Part shown: positions 37,313 to 46,798 of the stretch, one piece after another
Numbering within the stretch: the stretch's first letter is position 1
How the letters are laid out: every line of letters begins with the position of its first letter
Source: Erwinia sp. OLFS4
GTDB lineage: Bacteria; Pseudomonadota; Gammaproteobacteria; Enterobacterales; Enterobacteriaceae
DNA: 64,000 nucleotides
Assembly (NCBI RefSeq): GCF_002752165.1
Contig: NZ_MOMB01000048.1
Location: 1-64,000 of the forward strand
Reading direction: 5' to 3'
Notes under the pieces: model-generated
The model's database searches: none
What the model was told of the DNA's origin: nothing
Seen by the model: the letters and a program-made list of their open reading frames with translations, nothing else
Made by a program: the position numbers and the translations under genes

Positions 37313-38392
37313 TTAATCTGAATCGTGTGAACCGACGGGGCGTCCGGCAGATTTTTGCAGTGACTCTTTGAGTTGGGTGACCAGTTCACGGCGAAAATCA
37401 CTCAGCCTGGGTTTATCATCCGCCAGCCAGGGCAACGGGCGACAGAGTTCCATTGTTTTAATCCCCAGCCTCGCCGTCAGCAATCCGGCACCAATCCCTT
37501 GCGCGGCACGCGCCGAGAGCCTCGCAGCCAGATCCTGTGACATCCAGTCAAGCCCTACTTCGCGCACCAGCTCACTGGCGCCGGCAAAAGCAATATTCAG
37601 CAGAACCAGTCTGAACAACCAGACCCGGCTGAAATAGCCAAGATCGATGCCATACAAAACGGCAAGACGGTTCACCAGGCGAATATTACGCCAGGCAATA
37701 AAGGCCATATCAACCAGTGCCAGTGGACTTATCGCAATCATGATTGCCGATTCTGCTGCACAACGGCTGATTTCATGGCGCGCCTGACGATCAAGGACTG
37801 GCTGAACCAGTTGTGCATACAATGCCACAACTTCCCGATCATTATGGGTTTCATGTAAGGACGCGTGCCAGCGCTGAAGTGCTGGATGGCTGTCATTGAT
37901 ACCGGCCTGTTGCGCCAGTTTTTCACAAAATGCACGACCACGTCCCATACCATGACTGTGCAGTAATTCCCGGCCGGTATCGCGTTCCCCGGCGCGCAGA
38001 CGCAGTTTGTACAGACGTCGCCATTCCAGAATCAGTGAACCGACGGCAGCAACAATAATCAGGCTGGTTGCCGCTGCCGCCGTCAGTTCAATCCAGTCGC
38101 CAGCCAGCCAGCAGGCCCGTAGCCAGCTGACGCTCTGCGCAACGGCACTGACGGTAAATAATGCCAGCGCGCACCTTATCAGCCGCCGCCACAGGCTGCG
38201 TCGGGGGCGTAACGCGGCTTCGACTGCGCGTTCACCGGCCTCTTCAGCCAGCAGGTTATCGTCGTTTTCCTGCGCGATAAATTCAGGTTGCGATTGTGAG
38301 TCAAAATGCTTTGCCGGTTTCAATTGATTGGCTTGTTCAGGGGGCAGGGATTGGCTAAAATCCCGGCGGCCTTTCAGGGGCTGATGATTCAT
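37313..38392 (-). CDS. ycjF: Inner-membrane protein YcjF (UPF0283/DUF697)
   Basis: A 359-residue membrane protein of the YcjF family. A hydrophilic, basic N-terminus (1-75) leads to two transmembrane helices (about 72-92 and 103-124). The DUF697 domain follows, with [18 protein letters not shown] and [27 protein letters not shown]. It partners with the GTPase YcjX, whose stop codon it overlaps by 4 bp. The pair belongs to the psp-linked envelope-stress set. Exact biochemical role is not known. The last residues ([10 protein letters not shown]) are less conserved. Confidence 0.92.
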   Translation of the reverse strand: MNHQPLKGRRDFSQSLPPEQANQLKPAKHFDSQSQPEFIAQENDDNLLAEEAGERAVEAALRPRRSLWRRLIRCALALFTVSAVAQSVSWLRACWLAGDWIELTAAAATSLIIVAAVGSLILEWRRLYKLRLRAGERDTGRELLHSHGMGRGRAFCEKLAQQAGINDSHPALQRWHASLHETHNDREVVALYAQLVQPVLDRQARHEISRCAAESAIMIAISPLALVDMAFIAWRNIRLVNRLAVLYGIDLGYFSRVWLFRLVLLNIAFAGASELVREVGLDWMSQDLAARLSARAAQGIGAGLLTARLGIKTMELCRPLPWLADDKPRLSDFRRELVTQLKESLQKSAGRPVGSHDSD

Positions 38393-39786
38393 CGCAGCTT
38401 ATCTCCCAGTAAAAATTCCAGCGCGGCATCAATGCGAATATGCGGTAACGGTTTGTCAGCATCGAGCCGCTGTGGCCGGAATTGTTCAAACTGAAACCCC
38501 TGCTGCTGCCAGAATGCCTGCCCCGGCAGACGGGCAGGCACTTCGCCGGGATAAAAGGTCAGCGGCGCATCATCACTTAAACGGTGACCACGCAACGCCG
38601 GAATCTTTTCTCCCTGCTGTTCGACCAGCCCGCTTTGTGTCGCCTGCACCGCCGCCAGTCCCATACAGTCAACGCTGATACCTTCAAACGCCGCATTTTG
38701 CCAGGCATCCTGTACCAGCTGCTGCAGCAACGACACCAGATTGGCATGCTGATCGGCCGTCACATGATCGGCCTTGCTGGCGGCAAACAGCAGCTTATCT
38801 ATCACCGGAGAGAACAGCCGACGAAACAGCGTACGCTGGCCATATGAAAAACTTTGCATCAGCTGAGTCAAGGCAAAACGCATGTCGTTAAAAGCCTGCG
38901 GGCCACTGTTTAGCGGTTGCAAACAGTCAACCAGTACAATTTGCCGGTCAAAACGCAGAAAATAGTGACGGTAAAAATCTTTAACCACATGCTGGCAATA
39001 ATACTGATAACGCGCGCGCAGCATGCCGATATTGCTGCGGCTATCTGCCTGCATCAGACTCCCTTCTGCCACTTCTTCAGATTGAGGCCAGGGGAAAAAT
39101 TGTAACGCCGGCGCCCCTTGCATATCACCCGGCAACACAAAGCGTCCTGGCTGGATAAAATGCATCCCTTGCTGTTTACACTGATGTAAATAAGCAGTCC
39201 ATTCTGCGGCAATCGCCGCCAGACGGCTTTCGTCGGCGGGTGCCAGCGGGTCCAGTGTGGTACACATTTTTTGCCAGGCTGCCGCCAGATGCGCCCGATC
39301 GCCTTGCAGTAAACCCGTCATTTGGCGCGACCAGCTGAAATAGTCCTGTGCCAGCATAGGCAAATCCAACAACCACTCACCAGGGTAGTCAACAATCTCC
39401 AGATAGAGGGTTGAGGTATCGAGAAAGTGGCGTAGCAGTGATTCACGCGAACGAAAGCGCAACGCCAGCCGGATTTCGCTGACGCCACGGGTCGGCGTCG
39501 GCCAGGCCGGCGGTTCGCCGTACAGCTGAGCTAATCCCTGATCATACGTAAAACGTGGCATGCCGAGGTCGCGTTGCGGTACCCGTTTGACGCCGAGCAG
39601 ACGCCCTTCGCGCGCGGCCGAAAACAGCGGCAGGCGGGCGCCGCTATGCAGGCTCAGCAGCTGATTAACTAAAGAAGTAATAAAGGCGGTTTTACCGCTG
39701 CGGCTCAGACCGGTTACCGCCAGTCTGAGATGGCGGTCGCCGCCCCGGTTAATCAGTGAAATCAGTTCGTCTTGCAGTCGTTTCAT
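38389..39786 (-). CDS. ycjX: YcjX family P-loop GTPase (DUF463)
   Basis: A 465-residue GTPase of the YcjX/stress-GTPase family with P-loop [10 protein letters not shown] (about residues 25-34), G3-like VDYPGEW (about 133-139) and NKxD-like AASKADHVT (about 337-345). It is expressed with the phage-shock operon and is thought to act on membrane or peptidoglycan stress. The start overlaps the 3' end of pspD by 38 bp, so the two are tightly coupled. In E. coli pspE and other small genes lie between pspD and ycjX; here they are absent. Confidence 0.93.
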   Translation of the reverse strand: MKRLQDELISLINRGGDRHLRLAVTGLSRSGKTAFITSLVNQLLSLHSGARLPLFSAAREGRLLGVKRVPQRDLGMPRFTYDQGLAQLYGEPPAWPTPTRGVSEIRLALRFRSRESLLRHFLDTSTLYLEIVDYPGEWLLDLPMLAQDYFSWSRQMTGLLQGDRAHLAAAWQKMCTTLDPLAPADESRLAAIAAEWTAYLHQCKQQGMHFIQPGRFVLPGDMQGAPALQFFPWPQSEEVAEGSLMQADSRSNIGMLRARYQYYCQHVVKDFYRHYFLRFDRQIVLVDCLQPLNSGPQAFNDMRFALTQLMQSFSYGQRTLFRRLFSPVIDKLLFAASKADHVTADQHANLVSLLQQLVQDAWQNAAFEGISVDCMGLAAVQATQSGLVEQQGEKIPALRGHRLSDDAPLTFYPGEVPARLPGQAFWQQQGFQFEQFRPQRLDADKPLPHIRIDAALEFLLGDKLR

Positions 39787-40018
39787 CTTTCTCCCTGATA
39801 AGCCGCTTGCTGACGCCGGAAAAAATCCTGCTCAGTAGCGGTTCCAGCGTCATCGCCAGCAGCAGGCGCAGCGGTCTACGGGAAACCGACCTGACAGCCC
39901 AGCCAGCAATGCCGCCAGGTGCGGCGGCAACCGCAGTAATTAGAATAAATTTCCCGGCGCGCTTTAATGTCGGTGACGAACGGTGCAGCGCCTGATTCAG
40001 TAAAGAACGCTTGTGCAT
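39749..40018 (-). CDS. pspD: Phage shock protein D
   Basis: A small peripheral inner-membrane protein of 89 residues, longer than E. coli PspD (73) at both ends. The conserved core LKRAGKFILITAVAAAPGGIAGWAVRSVSRRPLRLLLAMTLEPLLS gives the usual hydrophobic helix, AGW motif and RRPL motif. It is the fourth gene of pspABCD, 41 bp after pspC, and its last 38 bp overlap ycjX. The function of PspD is still unclear; it is co-induced with PspA under membrane stress. Confidence 0.88.
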   Translation of the reverse strand: MHKRSLLNQALHRSSPTLKRAGKFILITAVAAAPGGIAGWAVRSVSRRPLRLLLAMTLEPLLSRIFSGVSKRLIREKDETTARRTDFTD

Positions 40019-40059
40019 AGTCTCCTCTCTCTGGCGCCGGTTTTAACAGCTGCCGCTAA

Positions 40060-40410
40060 TTATAACTGGCGAAAACGACTTCGGGTGGAAAAGGTTTCAG
40101 AGGTTACGTAGCGTTCAACATCGCGCAAACGGTCTTCACCCTGGCGTAACAAGGCATCAGCCTCATCCAGCAGTTTGCGCCGGCTTGGTGGCATTGCCGT
40201 TGTGGCCTCCTGCGCATCAAGCGGGTCCAGCACAAAGCTGAGAATGATATACAGCACGGCGGTAAAGGCAAATAAGCCAAAAAACAGCGATAGCACGCTA
40301 ATAACCCGTACCAGGGTCACCGGAATTTCCAGATAGCGTGCAATACCGGCACAAACGCCTTTAATTTTTCCTTCTTCCGGGATGCGATACAGCTTACGAC
40401 CCTGAAACAT
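40060..40410 (-). CDS. pspC: Phage shock protein C (PspC)
   Basis: Inner-membrane regulator of 116 residues with the PspC domain KLYRIPEEGKIKGVCAGIARYLEIPVTLVRV. A transmembrane helix (about 38-62) and a C-terminal leucine-zipper-like amphipathic helix (LLDEADALLRQGEDRLRDVERYV) follow. PspB and PspC sense membrane damage and bind PspA, which releases PspF. Its start overlaps the pspB stop by one base, so translation is coupled. Confidence 0.94.
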   Translation of the reverse strand: MFQGRKLYRIPEEGKIKGVCAGIARYLEIPVTLVRVISVLSLFFGLFAFTAVLYIILSFVLDPLDAQEATTAMPPSRRKLLDEADALLRQGEDRLRDVERYVTSETFSTRSRFRQL

Positions 40411-40634
40411 TATGACTGCCTCCAGTTAGGATGTTCTGCATCCAGAATTTCCTCCAGCGCTAAAATACGATCGTTCATCCGCTGCGCCTGTTGAGTCAGC
40501 TGTTGCAAACGCTGCGCTTCAGAGACATTCGGTATCTCACTGCGCTGACGGTTGCTGTAGTGCAGCCAGAGCCATATTGGCGCGACAAACAGCACAAACA
40601 GGGTTAGCGGTATGGCTATAAATAATGCGCTCAT
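40410..40634 (-). CDS. pspB: Phage shock protein B (PspB)
   Basis: A 74-residue inner-membrane protein with one N-terminal helix (SALFIAIPLTLFVLFVAPIWLWLHY) and a cytoplasmic leucine-zipper helix (LQQLTQQAQRMNDRILALEEILD). It is the partner of PspC in relaying membrane stress to PspA. Length and layout match E. coli PspB. It lies 32 bp after pspA and touches pspC. Confidence 0.94.
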   Translation of the reverse strand: MSALFIAIPLTLFVLFVAPIWLWLHYSNRQRSEIPNVSEAQRLQQLTQQAQRMNDRILALEEILDAEHPNWRQS

Positions 40635-40666
40635 TCACTCTCCTTGATCTGATAATCGTACACCTG

Positions 40667-41338
40667 TTACTCCGCATCACTTTTATTAATGCGCGCCTTC
40701 AGCGAAGCCAGCTGCTGGCTGATTTCATCATCAGCTTTGAGATCGACAAACTGCTGGTCAAGGGTGTTACTTTTACCAAAGCGATGGCTTTCCGCTTCAG
40801 CTTCCATATGATCAATACGGCGCTCAAATGATTCAAACCTGGCCATGGCATCATTCAGTTTATTGCTATCAAGCTGACGACGCACATCGCGTGAAGAAGA
40901 CGCCGCCTGATGACGCAGGGTCAGAGCCTGCTGACGTGCGCGGGTCTCTGTCAGCTTGTTTTCCAGCTCAGCCACTTCTGTTTTCATTCGCGTCAGCGTC
41001 TCTTCAACCTGGCTAACTTCATCCCGTAAGGTTGCGCTGAGATCGGTCAGTTTTTGTTTTTCAATCAACGCCGCCCGCGCCAGATCTTCTTTATCTTTAC
41101 GCAGTGCCAGCTCGGCTTTTTCCTGCCATTCTGTTATCTGCACTTCCGCCTGTTCTATGCGGCGCAGCAGCTGTTTTCTTTCCGCCAGCGCACGGGCAGA
41201 ATGTGAACGGACCTCTACCAGGGTATCTTCCATTTCCTGAATCATCAGGCGCACCAGTTTTTGCGGGTCCTCTGCTTTGTCGAGCAGCGAGTTAATGTTG
41301 GCGTTGACGATATCGGCGAAGCGCGAAAAAATGCCCAT
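40667..41338 (-). CDS. pspA: Phage shock protein A (PspA)
   Basis: A 223-residue ESCRT-III-like coiled-coil protein that binds stressed membranes to limit proton leak and, when unstressed, inhibits PspF. The N-terminal amphipathic helix [25 protein letters not shown] and the motif [18 protein letters not shown] are diagnostic. Coiled coil runs to about residue 185. Its sigma-54 promoter is visible 43-59 bp upstream, in the divergent region shared with pspF. Confidence 0.96.
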   Translation of the reverse strand: MGIFSRFADIVNANINSLLDKAEDPQKLVRLMIQEMEDTLVEVRSHSARALAERKQLLRRIEQAEVQITEWQEKAELALRKDKEDLARAALIEKQKLTDLSATLRDEVSQVEETLTRMKTEVAELENKLTETRARQQALTLRHQAASSSRDVRRQLDSNKLNDAMARFESFERRIDHMEAEAESHRFGKSNTLDQQFVDLKADDEISQQLASLKARINKSDAE

Positions 41339-41380
41339 GTGCTATTCCTCATAATAATGGTGTGTATCCGCCGGCATTAA

Positions 41381-41397
41381 TACAAATTGCGTGCCAA
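41381..41397 (-). promoter_or_regulatory. Sigma-54 promoter of pspABCD-ycjXF
   Basis: The minus strand reads TTGGCACGCAATTTGTA, matching the -24/-12 consensus TGGCACG-N4-TTGC[A/T] except for one base in the -12 element. It lies 43 bp upstream of the pspA start, within reach of PspF bound in the rest of the 156-bp divergent region. Confidence 0.85.
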
Positions 41398-41494
41398 CTT
41401 TTATCTTACTGATAACCAATGCTTTTTATTATTTACATTATCAATAACGCGGTATAAAGTGGTGTAAATAACCACTTACCTGGTGAATTTCATC

Positions 41495-42502
41495 ATGTCA
41501 GAGCAAAACGATAGCTTACTGGGTGAATCCAACCTGTTTCTTGAAGTCCTTGAGCAGGTATCAAAAATTGCCCGACTGAATAAACCTGTGCTGGTAACCG
41601 GCGAGCGCGGTACTGGCAAGGAGCTGATTGCCCGGCGTTTGCATTTTCTGTCTCCGCGCTGGCAGGGACCATTTATTTCGCTTAACTGTGCTGCCCTGAA
41701 TGAAAATTTGCTGGATTCAGAATTATTCGGCCACGAAGCCGGGGCCTTCACCGGGGCGCAAAAACGCCACCAGGGGCGTTTTGAACGTGCCGATGGCGGT
41801 ACGCTGTTTCTTGACGAACTGGCAACGGCCCCCATGCTGGTGCAGGAAAAACTGCTGCGGGTTATCGAATACGGTCAGCTGGAACGTGTCGGCGGCAGCC
41901 AGCCGCTGCAGGTCAGCGTGCGGCTGGTTTGCGCCACCAATGACGATCTGCCAGCGCTGGCGCAGCAGGGACGCTTCCGGGCCGATCTGCTCGATCGGCT
42001 GGCCTTTGATGTTGTGCAGTTGCCGCCGCTGCGTCAGCGCCTCAGTGACATTGCGCTGCTGGCGGAACATTTTGCCATTCAGATGTGCCGCGAACTGGGC
42101 TTACCGCTGTTTGCCGGTTTTACCCCCCAGGCCCGCCAGACGCTGCTTGATTACTCATGGCCCGGCAATATTCGTGAACTTAAAAATGTGGTTGAACGTT
42201 CGGTCTACCGCCATAACAGCAGCGAACAGCCTGTGCATGATATTATCATCAATCCCTTTGCCAGCGCCGGGCGGCGCGACGCGCCCCCCGCCAGCCTTTG
42301 TGCTAACCCCCTGCCAGGACTGCCACTTGACCTGCGCCGCTGGCAGCATGACAGTGAGGCGCAGTTATTAACCCGCGCGCTGGAAAACGCGCGTTATAAT
42401 CAACGCATCACCGCTGAATTACTGGGACTGACTTATCACCAGCTGCGGGCAATGATGAAAAAACACGGTATTGAGGTTAAAAACCCTGGCAATAACGGTT
42501 AG
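41495..42502 (+). CDS. pspF: Psp operon sigma-54 activator PspF
   Basis: AAA+ enhancer-binding protein of 335 residues that lacks a receiver domain, as PspF does, and is held in check by PspA. It shows Walker A GERGTGKE (about 38-45), the sigma-54 contact loop GAFTGA (GHEAGAFTGAQKRH, about 86-91), Walker B GGTLFLDEL and a C-terminal Fis-type HTH (AELLGLTYHQLRAMMKKHGI). The ATG at 41495 (MSEQNDSLLGE) fits the family; a GTG four codons earlier is less likely. It is divergent from pspA. The C-terminal linker (residues about 252-285) is rich in Pro/Ala and longer than in E. coli. Confidence 0.95.
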   Translation: MSEQNDSLLGESNLFLEVLEQVSKIARLNKPVLVTGERGTGKELIARRLHFLSPRWQGPFISLNCAALNENLLDSELFGHEAGAFTGAQKRHQGRFERADGGTLFLDELATAPMLVQEKLLRVIEYGQLERVGGSQPLQVSVRLVCATNDDLPALAQQGRFRADLLDRLAFDVVQLPPLRQRLSDIALLAEHFAIQMCRELGLPLFAGFTPQARQTLLDYSWPGNIRELKNVVERSVYRHNSSEQPVHDIIINPFASAGRRDAPPASLCANPLPGLPLDLRRWQHDSEAQLLTRALENARYNQRITAELLGLTYHQLRAMMKKHGIEVKNPGNNG

Positions 42503-42538
42503 CCGCTGTCCATCACGCCACGACAAGGTGAATAAACG

Positions 42539-42565
42539 GAAATTTTTCGAAAAATTTCTTATAAT
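42539..42565 (+). promoter_or_regulatory. Perfect 20-bp palindrome abutting a TATAAT box
   Basis: 42539-42558 reads the same on both strands (half-site GAAATTTTTC). TATAAT follows at 42560-42565. A regulator bound here would occupy the promoter spacer. The only downstream plus-strand gene is the DUF333 lipoprotein, leaving a leader of about 170 nt. Confidence 0.6.
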
Positions 42566-42739
42566 AACCCTATCCTTCCATTGTCAGAATAGGAACAGGT
42601 TTTACGGCGGGTCACCGGCGGCTAGCAAATCAAACCGCGGGTCAATTGTGATTAAATCACCGGTTTTGTTATGATCCCAGCCTCAGGCTATATGATCATG
42701 CACAGACCTGTTCGCTAACGTTGCCTATGTTGAGCTCTT

Positions 42740-42985
42740 ATGAAAAAAACAATCTTATTATTATCCGTGCTAACGGTAACATCCTGTTCTGCTACGCAAC
42801 AAAAACCTGAAAAACTGATTGGTATGCCGAATCCTGCTTCGGTTTATTGTCAGCAGGTTGGCGGCAAAAGCATTATGGTAGACACCGCGAAAGGGGTGGT
42901 TGGAAAATGTATCCTGCCATCTGGTGAAGAAGTTGATGAATGGGCGTTATACCGCCAGGCACATCAGCAGCATAAACCGCACTAA
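42740..42985 (+). CDS. DUF333 lipoprotein
   Basis: An 81-residue lipoprotein with signal peptide MKKTILLLSVLTVTSCS (lipobox VTSC, Cys16). The DUF333 domain shows IGMPNPASVYCQQVGGKS, a glycine before GKCILPSGEEVDEWALYR, the canonical N-P-A-S-x-Y-C ... C-x-L-P-x-G-x-x-x-x-E-W-A signature. It is annotated elsewhere as putative hemolysin without evidence. It ends convergent to ryhB, and the bidirectional hairpin at 43030-43047 probably terminates both. It is the second, more canonical DUF333 protein in the window. Confidence 0.85.
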   Translation: MKKTILLLSVLTVTSCSATQQKPEKLIGMPNPASVYCQQVGGKSIMVDTAKGVVGKCILPSGEEVDEWALYRQAHQQHKPH

Positions 42986-43022
42986 TAATTTTCGCTGAAG
43001 CAAGGCCCCCAGCCAATCCGGC

Positions 43023-43113
43023 AAAAAAAAGCCCGCGTTAAGCGGGCTAAAAAATACTGGAAGCAATGTGAGCAATGTCGTGCTCTTCTTCGGTAGAGCC
43101 ACCGTCGAAGCGC
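43023..43113 (-). ncRNA. ryhB: RyhB, Fur-repressed iron-sparing small RNA
   Basis: The minus strand contains GCACGACATTGCTCACATTG running on to CTTCCAGTATT (43053-43083), the conserved core of E. coli RyhB that pairs with sodB and other iron-protein mRNAs. The transcript starts near 43113 (GCGC...), and ends with hairpin GCCCGC-TTAAC-GCGGGC plus eight T (43023-43030), giving about 91 nt against 90 in E. coli. -10 TACTAT (43121-43126) and -35 TTTACA (43145-43150) are visible, with Fur-like sites over them. E. coli ryhB lies elsewhere (yhhX-yhhY), so the location is different here and this may be one of two copies. Confidence 0.93.
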
Positions 43114-43122
43114 GGATGTAAT

Positions 43123-43177
43123 AGTAATCACTCTCGTTATCACTTGTAAAGCATTTTGTTGAGAATCTTTCTCATTT
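43123..43177 (-). promoter_or_regulatory. ryhB promoter with two Fur-like sites
   Basis: The minus strand shows GATAACGAGAGTGATTAC at 43124-43141, agreeing with the Fur 19-mer at about 13 positions and lying between -35 and -10. A second site, AATGAGAAAGATTCTCA, lies at about 43160-43176, upstream of -35. Two overlapping-promoter sites would give tight repression in iron-rich cells. Confidence 0.75.
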
Positions 43178-43333
43178 CCACACCATTATTGCGCGTATTG
43201 CTAACGTGATGAAGGCTTTTTTGCTTATCATTGCTAAACGTTTGTAACTTTTTCACTTTCTTCCGCTGCAAATTTGGGGCCCGGCCACCGAGTGCGGTAC
43301 ACTGCATAAATTGCCTTATTTTACTGAAACTCT

Positions 43334-44959
43334 ATGCGCACATTTGTTCTGACGCTTCTCTTTCTGCCGCTGCTGATTGCCAGCAAAGCCCATGCCACAC
43401 AAGGCCAGGACATTCGCCAGACCGGCTTTGTTTATTGCGTAAATGGTGTGGTTAATACTTTTAACCCTCAGCTGGCCTCCGGTGGCGTGGTGGTTGATAC
43501 TGTCGCCGCACAGATTTACGATCGGTTGCTCGGCGTTGATCCTTTCACCTACCGGCTGACGCCAGAACTGGCACAAAGCTGGGAAGTCAGTGATAACGGT
43601 GCCACCTATATTTTTCATTTACGCCGTGATGTTTCTTTCCAAAAAACCGCATGGTTTACCCCAGGCCGTCAAATGGATGCAGACGACGTGGTGTTCAGCT
43701 TCGATCGCATTTTTAACCGTAAGTCAGCGTGGCATAACGTTAATGGTGGCCGCTACCCCTATTTTGACAGTCTGAAATATGCCGATGCGGTCAAAAGCAT
43801 CCGCAAACTTGACCGCTATACTGTCGAAATCCGTCTGGAAAAGCCGGATGCTTCCTTTCTCTGGCATATGGCCACCCATTACGCGCCGATTCTTTCCGCC
43901 GAATATGCGGCCAGGCTGGCCCACGCCGATCACCAGGAACAACTTGACCGTCAGTCAGTAGGGACTGGGCCGTTTCAGCTGGCACAATATCAGGCTGGCC
44001 AGTTCATCCGTCTGGCGCGTAATCCTGACTACTGGAAAGGAAAGCCCCTGATGTCACAGGTGGTTATCGATCTGGGTGCCGGCGGCACCGGCCGGTTATC
44101 TAAACTGCTCACCGGGGAGTGTGATGTACTGGCCTATCCTTCAGCCAGCCAGCTGTCAATTTTACGCGACGATCCCCGCCTGCGGCTGACGCTTCGCCCA
44201 GGCATGAATGTCGCCTATCTGGCTTTTAATACCAGCAAAGCCCCGCTCGATCGTGCCGGGGTTCGCCAGGCGCTGGCGCTGGCTATTAATAATCAGCGAC
44301 TGATGGCATCTGTTTATTATGGTACCGCTGAAACTGCCGCCTCTATTCTGCCCCGGGCCTCCTGGGCCTTTGACAGCAGAGCACAGATTACGGCTTATAA
44401 TCCGGAAAAAGCCAGGCAGATCTTAAACGCGCTTGGTATCAAAAATCTTCAGCTTTCACTTTGGGTCCCTACCGCGTCCCAGGCATGGAATCCAAGCCCA
44501 CTAAAAACGGCCGAACTGATCCAGGCCGATCTGGCATTGATTGGTGTACAGGTCACCATTCATCCGCTGGAAGGACGCTTTCAGGAAGCCGGCCTGATGG
44601 ATATGAGCCACGATCTGACGCTAAGCGGCTGGGCCACTGACAGTAATGACCCGGACAGCTTCTTCCGCCCGCTGCTCAGCTGCGGGGCTATCGGTTCACA
44701 GACTAATCTCGCCCACTGGTGTGATAGTCGTTTCGATACCCTGCTGCAAAAAGCCGTATTATCTCAACAGCTGGCGACGCGTATTGAGGCTTACGATCAG
44801 GCGCAGCAGATCCTTGCCAGTCAGCTGCCGGTATTGCCGCTGGCTTCTTCGCTTCGTTTGCAGGCCTACCGTTATGATATTCATGGGCTGGTATTGAGTC
44901 CTTTTGGTAATGCTTCCTTTGCCGGCGTGCATCGCGATTCAGCTAAGGATAAACCATGA
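43334..44959 (+). CDS. sapA: Periplasmic substrate-binding protein SapA
   Basis: SBP family 5 protein of 541 residues with signal peptide (1-21, ending SKAHA), first gene of sapABCDF. Family 5 signature [27 protein letters not shown] is present near residue 75-100. In Salmonella and Haemophilus SapA binds antimicrobial peptides and heme; in E. coli the Sap permease is linked to putrescine export and potassium uptake. It overlaps sapB by 4 bp. The region 43180-43333, upstream, holds the promoter and is shared with the divergent ryhB. Confidence 0.94.
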   Translation: MRTFVLTLLFLPLLIASKAHATQGQDIRQTGFVYCVNGVVNTFNPQLASGGVVVDTVAAQIYDRLLGVDPFTYRLTPELAQSWEVSDNGATYIFHLRRDVSFQKTAWFTPGRQMDADDVVFSFDRIFNRKSAWHNVNGGRYPYFDSLKYADAVKSIRKLDRYTVEIRLEKPDASFLWHMATHYAPILSAEYAARLAHADHQEQLDRQSVGTGPFQLAQYQAGQFIRLARNPDYWKGKPLMSQVVIDLGAGGTGRLSKLLTGECDVLAYPSASQLSILRDDPRLRLTLRPGMNVAYLAFNTSKAPLDRAGVRQALALAINNQRLMASVYYGTAETAASILPRASWAFDSRAQITAYNPEKARQILNALGIKNLQLSLWVPTASQAWNPSPLKTAELIQADLALIGVQVTIHPLEGRFQEAGLMDMSHDLTLSGWATDSNDPDSFFRPLLSCGAIGSQTNLAHWCDSRFDTLLQKAVLSQQLATRIEAYDQAQQILASQLPVLPLASSLRLQAYRYDIHGLVLSPFGNASFAGVHRDSAKDKP

Positions 44960-45921
44960 TTATTTTTACCCTGCGACGACTGTTGCTCTGGCTTATCACG
45001 CTGTTTCTTCTTTCACTGGTTGGTTTTAGCCTGAGTTATTTTACCCCTCATGCTCCATTACAAGGGGCGTCGCTGTTTGATGCCTGGCTTTTCTGGTTTG
45101 AAGGTATTTTGCGTTTTGATTTTGGCGTATCCAGTATTAACGGAATGCCCATTAATGTGCAGCTCCGTGCGGTATTTCCCGCCACGCTGGAGTTATGCAT
45201 TCTGGCGTTTACACTGGCATTATTCACTGGCATTCCGCTGGGGATCTGCGCAGGTATGCTGCACCACAAATGGCAGGATAAACTGATTAACGTCCTGACG
45301 CTGCTGGGTTTCTCTTTGCCGGTATTCTGGCTGGCGCTGCTGTTAACGCTATTTTTCTCGCTGACACTGGGCTGGCTGCCGGTCTCCGGACGCTTTGATT
45401 TGCTCTATCCGGTGGAAAAAATCAGTGGTTTTGGCCTGGTTGATGCTTTCCTTAACCCGCCGCAGTGGCGCCATGAGCTGGTTATCAGCGCCCTGCGCCA
45501 CCTGATTTTACCGGTGATTACCCTCGCGGTGGCACCCACTACCGAAGTTATACGTCTGATGCGTATTTCTACCCGTGAAGTGATGGAGCAGAACTACATT
45601 AAAGCCGCCGCCATACGGGGGCTGTCACGCCTTACCGTTATCCGGCGTCACGTGCTGCACAACGCCCTGCCACCGATTATTCCGCGCCTTGGCCTGCAGT
45701 TTTCAACGATGCTGACCCTGGCGATGATAACTGAAGTGGTTTTCAGCTGGCCCGGCATTGGCCGCTGGCTGATCGACGCGATTCGTCAGCAGGATTATGC
45801 CGTGATCTCAGCCGGCGTTATGATTGTCGGTGGTCTGGTAATTAGCGTCAACGTGCTGGCCGATATTATTGGTGCCATGATGAATCCGCTGAAGCATAAG
45901 GAGTGGTATGCTCTCCGATAA
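44956..45921 (+). CDS. sapB: ABC transporter permease SapB
   Basis: A 321-residue inner-membrane permease of the DppB/OppB type with six predicted helices. The EAA loop lies near residues 212-230 ([27 protein letters not shown]). It pairs with SapC. It begins in the sapA stop (ATGA) and overlaps sapC by 14 bp, so the operon is translationally coupled. Length matches E. coli SapB (321). Confidence 0.95.
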   Translation: MIIFTLRRLLLWLITLFLLSLVGFSLSYFTPHAPLQGASLFDAWLFWFEGILRFDFGVSSINGMPINVQLRAVFPATLELCILAFTLALFTGIPLGICAGMLHHKWQDKLINVLTLLGFSLPVFWLALLLTLFFSLTLGWLPVSGRFDLLYPVEKISGFGLVDAFLNPPQWRHELVISALRHLILPVITLAVAPTTEVIRLMRISTREVMEQNYIKAAAIRGLSRLTVIRRHVLHNALPPIIPRLGLQFSTMLTLAMITEVVFSWPGIGRWLIDAIRQQDYAVISAGVMIVGGLVISVNVLADIIGAMMNPLKHKEWYALR

Positions 45922-46798
45922 TATATATGCAGAAAAACGGTTACCCAGTCCGCTGCGCCATACCTGGCGACTGTTCTACCGCGATACCAGCGCTATGATT
46001 GGTTTTTATGCCTTTATCGGCCTGCTGCTGTTATGCCTGACCGGCAGCCTGCTGGCGCCCTACAGTATCAATCAGCAATTTCTTGGTTATCAGCTGCTGC
46101 CCCCTTCGTGGTCACATTACGGTGACGTCTCTTTTTTTCTCGGTACTGACGATCTGGGGCGCGATTTACTCAGCCGGCTATTGAACGGTGCCGCACCAAC
46201 CGTCGGCGCAGCAATTATTGTTACCCTGGTGGCGGCTGTATTTGCCACGCTGCTCGGCATTTTCGCCGGTATCAGCCATGGTTTGCGTTCAGCAGTGCTC
46301 AACCACGTGCTGGACACCTTTTTGTCAATACCCTCGCTTTTGCTGGCCATTATTGTTGTGGCCTTTGTCGGCCCGGGGCTTGGTCATGCCCTGCTGGCGG
46401 TCTTTCTGGCCGTTCTGCCTCGTCTGGTTCGGGAAATTTACAGTGCGGTTCACGACGAGATGGAAAAAGAGTACGTGGTGGCTTCGCGGCTGGATGGCGC
46501 GCGGAATCTGTTTCTTCTGCGTTATGCCATACTGCCTAATATCGCCCCGTTGCTGGTTTCCGAGTTTACCCGTGGCTTGTCAATGGCCATTCTGGATATT
46601 GCCGCACTGGGTTTTCTCGATCTCGGTGCGCAGCTTCCCTCCCCGGAATGGGGGGCGATGATGGGCGATTCGCTGGAACTGATCTACGTAGCGCCCTGGA
46701 CCGTGATGCTGCCGGGCGCGGCAATTATGGTCAGTGTGCTTATCGTCAACCTTCTGGGTGAAGGCATCCGGCGGGCAATTATTGCAGGGGTAGCATAA
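45908..46798 (+). CDS. sapC: ABC transporter permease SapC
   Basis: A 296-residue permease of the DppC/OppC type. It has an N-terminal helix (about 33-55), a periplasmic segment with the [17 protein letters not shown] motif (about 78-94), and five further helices with an EAA loop ([23 protein letters not shown]). It makes the transmembrane heterodimer with SapB. It ends directly against the sapD start codon. Confidence 0.95.
   Translation: MLSDNIYAEKRLPSPLRHTWRLFYRDTSAMIGFYAFIGLLLLCLTGSLLAPYSINQQFLGYQLLPPSWSHYGDVSFFLGTDDLGRDLLSRLLNGAAPTVGAAIIVTLVAAVFATLLGIFAGISHGLRSAVLNHVLDTFLSIPSLLLAIIVVAFVGPGLGHALLAVFLAVLPRLVREIYSAVHDEMEKEYVVASRLDGARNLFLLRYAILPNIAPLLVSEFTRGLSMAILDIAALGFLDLGAQLPSPEWGAMMGDSLELIYVAPWTVMLPGAAIMVSVLIVNLLGEGIRRAIIAGVA

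Noticed and set aside
43054-43120. Short plus-strand peptide frames (for example GTG AGC AAT GTC...) resembling a leader peptide
   Set aside because: The plus strand here is the antisense of RyhB; the sequence conservation is explained by the sRNA.
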